Origin: Gnetum montanum
Lineage: Eukaryota; Streptophyta; Gnetopsida; Gnetales; Gnetaceae
Assembly: GCA_015680685.1 (NCBI GenBank)
Contig: MNCI01004154.1
Location: forward strand, 341,967-405,966
Direction of reading: 5' to 3'
Length of the DNA stretch: 64,000 nt
A program made the position numbers and the translations under genes. This document shows, in pieces, positions 61,351 to 64,000 of the stretch (the first letter of the stretch is position 1; every line of letters begins with the position of its first letter). The notes beneath the pieces were generated by a model. It did no database searches and had not been told where the DNA came from. It saw only the letters and a list, made by a program, of their open reading frames with translations.

Positions 61351-62610
61351 CAAGGGCCTTTTCCCCATATCTCAATGTTAGTATTATTATGAAATGTTTA
61401 GGACATTTCTAATAGGTCCTAAGAAAAAATTACCACTGAGTATCTTTTAAACTAGCATTTATCTTCAAATTTTCTTTTCATTCAAAAGATTAAAATCTAA
61501 TCATATGTTCTTAGGTTTGTTAGTAAATGCATTTTAAAAAACGACATTGCTCCTTTTGTTGATCATGAAGTTAATAAAAGAGGTATTGTTATTTTACTTA
61601 ATAAAAAATGAATTGGAATGTTTTAAATTCTAACTCTAACAACCTTGGTAGATTCATTTGGGTTACTTGTTCAAGTAGAAAAGAAAACTTTGGACACTAT
61701 CATATTTATGATCCTAATAAATCAAAAGATTGTTTAAAGGCTTTGAAATATCTTCTATATATACGTAAATCTCCATAGATTATTAGAGATGATTTCAATA
61801 TGATTAAGAATCATTTAGATAAACTTGATAATCTTCCTTCTCATATGTCTCCTAAAATAAAATAAAATAAAAAATAAAAAATGGTGTAATTTCAATGAAT
61901 TTATTTATGATATTAGCTCTCTATTCTTAAATAATTCAAATGAGAGGAATTATACTTAATGTAATTATCAACTAGAAAATGGTAAAATTTAATGTTGGCT
62001 GAATAGAGTTTACATCTCTAATCTTTTTTTTTCAGAAGTCTATAAGAAAATTAAAAGTGCATACAAAGGTTACTTTATTACATGATTTTTCTATTAGTAT
62101 TTTTCTCTCCAAAATTGATTCCTCCTCCTTTCAAAAGTAGGAGCCTTTTGATATGAATGTTAATATATTCATAGGACCTATTTGGAAAATAATTTCAAAG
62201 TCTTTATAGAATGCAAAAAAAAAAAGAAAAAAGAAAAAGAAAAAAACTACAAGTAATATTGTTTAAATTACTTGGTGGTAGTCAACTACTTACATAGTTA
62301 AAACTTAGGCAATATAATTTAAAAATAAATTTACTAAATAAAAGTGTCAAATTGAAAAAGACCTTGTAAAATATATCCAACAAATGTAAATTCTTTAAGA
62401 TCAAAATCCCTTTGATTTTGAAACTTAAAAAGCCTTGGCTAAAGGTTATTATGCTAAATAATGTTGGAATGCTACTAAAGCTAAAAGTGCTCTCACTAAA
62501 ATTCATATGTCTTCGCTAAAAATTGAGAATGAACCATGAAAGGAATTTTTTAAATTTCTCAATGGAAAGGATAAAGTACCTAAATTGGAATCACTCTACT
62601 ATAGATCCTG
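61351..62610 (+). pseudogene. LINE endonuclease remnant (3' part of the LINE split by B)
   Basis: The frame reads NKRGIVILLNKK, NNLGRFIWVTC, YDPNKSKDCLKALKYLL and IIRDDFNMIKNHLDKLDN (about 61570-61850). These are the LINE AP-endonuclease blocks (RGVxILxNK, GDFN). Later frames are rich in Lys and Asn with many stops. It continues the ORF1 piece that ends at 43123. Confidence 0.6.
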
Positions 62611-62621
62611 AGACTATTGAA

Positions 62622-63491
62622 ACAAGGAACACATGAGCCCTTGGATGCTACCATGGGTAGATATTATTTTCTCTTACATCAATTCCTTGGCCATGATTAT
62701 TCTTATAGGAAATAACTCTGCCATATCATAGATGGGCTCAAAGAAGAAACCAAAAGAACTCTTAGGGTTTATGCCCAAGGAAGACTATCCGAACTAAGAG
62801 CTCATCAGATACAAAGGCTAATAGGGTAGTTAGCAAAATAAGAAGGTGAGTTGTGAGAAAAGAAAAGTATGGAAGAATATAGTAGGGATCCTTCCATCAG
62901 GAAAGGGGAGATCCGAGTTTGTGATAAGGAGGAGTCACTACTTGATGAAGTGATGAATAGAAAAACCTTATTCATCCAAAAATCTATTTATGATATTTTG
63001 ACTAAGGTTGATAAATTATGGGACTCTTTTAAAAAAAATTCCAAATTACTATGAAGATTGCTAAAGAGTCCAAAGAGCATAATAGTGATGATAATCACAG
63101 GAGGTGGGAAGAAGTCGATTATGCCTACCAAAGAGGTAAGGGAAAAGCTACTGCAGTAGAAGAAGTTGTGGAGATAGACTTTGATGATGATGTTGGATGT
63201 GCCATTTGTCAATATGAACATCCAAAGGGATGTTGTTTTATGGTGTCACACTTACAAGAGTTTGGAATGTACACATTGAATCCTTAACTAGCAAGGAAGC
63301 AAGCACCTAGATGATTGCCTTATCCTTAAGGTAATCCAAGGTAGTTCTACAAGCAACAACATGTCTACTATCCAAGTGGAGCTCCACCACAACTGCATGA
63401 GCATTAGTAGTAGTGGCACCAAGCACAATCATGGGGAATGCCACCACCAAGATAGTAGTACCCTTATAGGCAACCAAATCCATGTAGGTAC
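62622..63491 (+). pseudogene. gag: D-type gag fragment
   Basis: HEPLDATMGRYYFLLHQFLGH, VYAQGRLSELRAHQIQRL, EVMNRKTLFIQKSIYDILTKV and CAICQYEHPKGCCFMVSHLQE match D gag (30430-29770) in order. Homology starts abruptly after the LINE at about 62622 and stops at 63491. Stops and a frameshift at about 63052 break it. Confidence 0.8.
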
Positions 63492-64000
63492 TGTTGGCGA
63501 CCGTTTGGGACGCAACTGCCAACGAGTATCCTCGAACAGGATTTAGGTGCCTGTTGGTCTCTGGCAACACCAAGGCCCAGATACCTCAAAATAAACTCAG
63601 TAGTTAATGTGAGTATGTGTGTGTGCTGTTGCGGCGTGTGGTTGTGTGAAATGTAACAATTGCGTTGTGTGCAAACTACAAATGACTTACTTTAAAGAGA
63701 TTCAGCCAACTTTGCCAAGTACCGTGAGTTGTTGAAAATTTCCTATTTTGTTCAAATGCCTAGTCTACGCGGTCCTTATAATACCTACTTGTAACAAATA
63801 AAATTTTGCAAAAACATTTGAGCACAACTCCGCAATCTACTCCTAATTTTCCCTAGAGAAAGAGATAGTTCCACAAGAACACTAGAAATAGAGCAAGATT
63901 CAATGGAAATAAGCAGGAAAGAAAATAAAGCAGATTTGTGTAGACCTCAAATATTTAAACAAGGTAAAATGACACGAGTAAACACTTCGCAATAAAGCTA
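63492..64000. other. probable start of another inserted element (LTR cut by the window edge)
   Basis: Gag homology ends exactly where TGTTGGCGACC begins, preceded by GGTAC. The sequence beyond has a different composition (GTGTGTGTGCTGTTGCGG) and no coding frame. It has the form of an LTR start, but no second copy is in the window. Confidence 0.4.

Overview
The window is about 64 kb of seed-plant nuclear DNA made almost entirely of transposable elements. The case for a plant rests on Ty3/gypsy elements of the Tat type (two RNase H domains) and Athila type (tRNA-Asp primer site), decayed plant LINEs, GT-AG introns and heavy C-to-T decay. I found no intact host gene, rRNA, tRNA or CRISPR array. 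The species cannot be named from this; the density and nesting suit a large plant genome.

Region 1 (1-13671, +) is the body and 3' LTR of a Tat-type element, 'A'. It holds gag-protease (1-2336), an unusual 5.4 kb interval (2337-7797), reverse transcriptase/RNase H/second RNase H/integrase (7798-11133, with a 270-base N gap), a 3' UTR with short hairpin repeats, a polypurine tract and an LTR (12532-13671). The 5.4 kb interval carries a separate gene on the opposite strand (7245 down to 2873) with about eight exons, its own TATA box, an FCP1/NIF-like HAD domain that has lost its catalytic residues, a retroelement-associated domain and a coiled-coil tail. Arrays of a 12-bp palindrome (AGCGTATACGCT and variants) lie in intron 1 of this gene and in the LTR promoter region.

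Region 2 (13672-22479) holds a decayed poly(A)-ended sequence, a minus-strand LINE (about 15112-19710) and AT-rich DNA with a degenerate tandem repeat.

Region 3 (22480-32663) is an Athila-type element, 'D', on the minus strand, with gag, protease, RT, RNase H and integrase, interrupted by a solo LTR of its own family (27566-28434).

Region 4 (33513-39442) is a gag-only relative of A flanked by ATGTT duplications. A deletion removed everything from late gag to 81 bases inside the 3' LTR, so the gag frame now runs into the LTR.

Region 5 (about 42400-62600) is a nest. A plus-strand LINE is split by element 'B' (43129-61345, minus, duplication AAGGA), and B is split by element 'C' (47514-56632, plus, duplication ATAGT). 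B and C are each about 9.1 kb of own sequence. They have D-like gag and LTR ends but no pol that I can recognise. In its place they carry a shared extra ORF (N-terminal domain plus long coiled coil) just before the 3' LTR. They look like non-autonomous partners of D-type elements.

Region 6 (62610-64000) is a fragment of a fourth D-type gag cut at 63492 by the probable start of another LTR.

All coding sequences carry stops or frameshifts, mostly changes expected from deamination of methylated cytosine. The apparent order of events is: LINE first, then B, then C inside B; D first, then the solo LTR inside D. The gag-only element has the fewest lesions.
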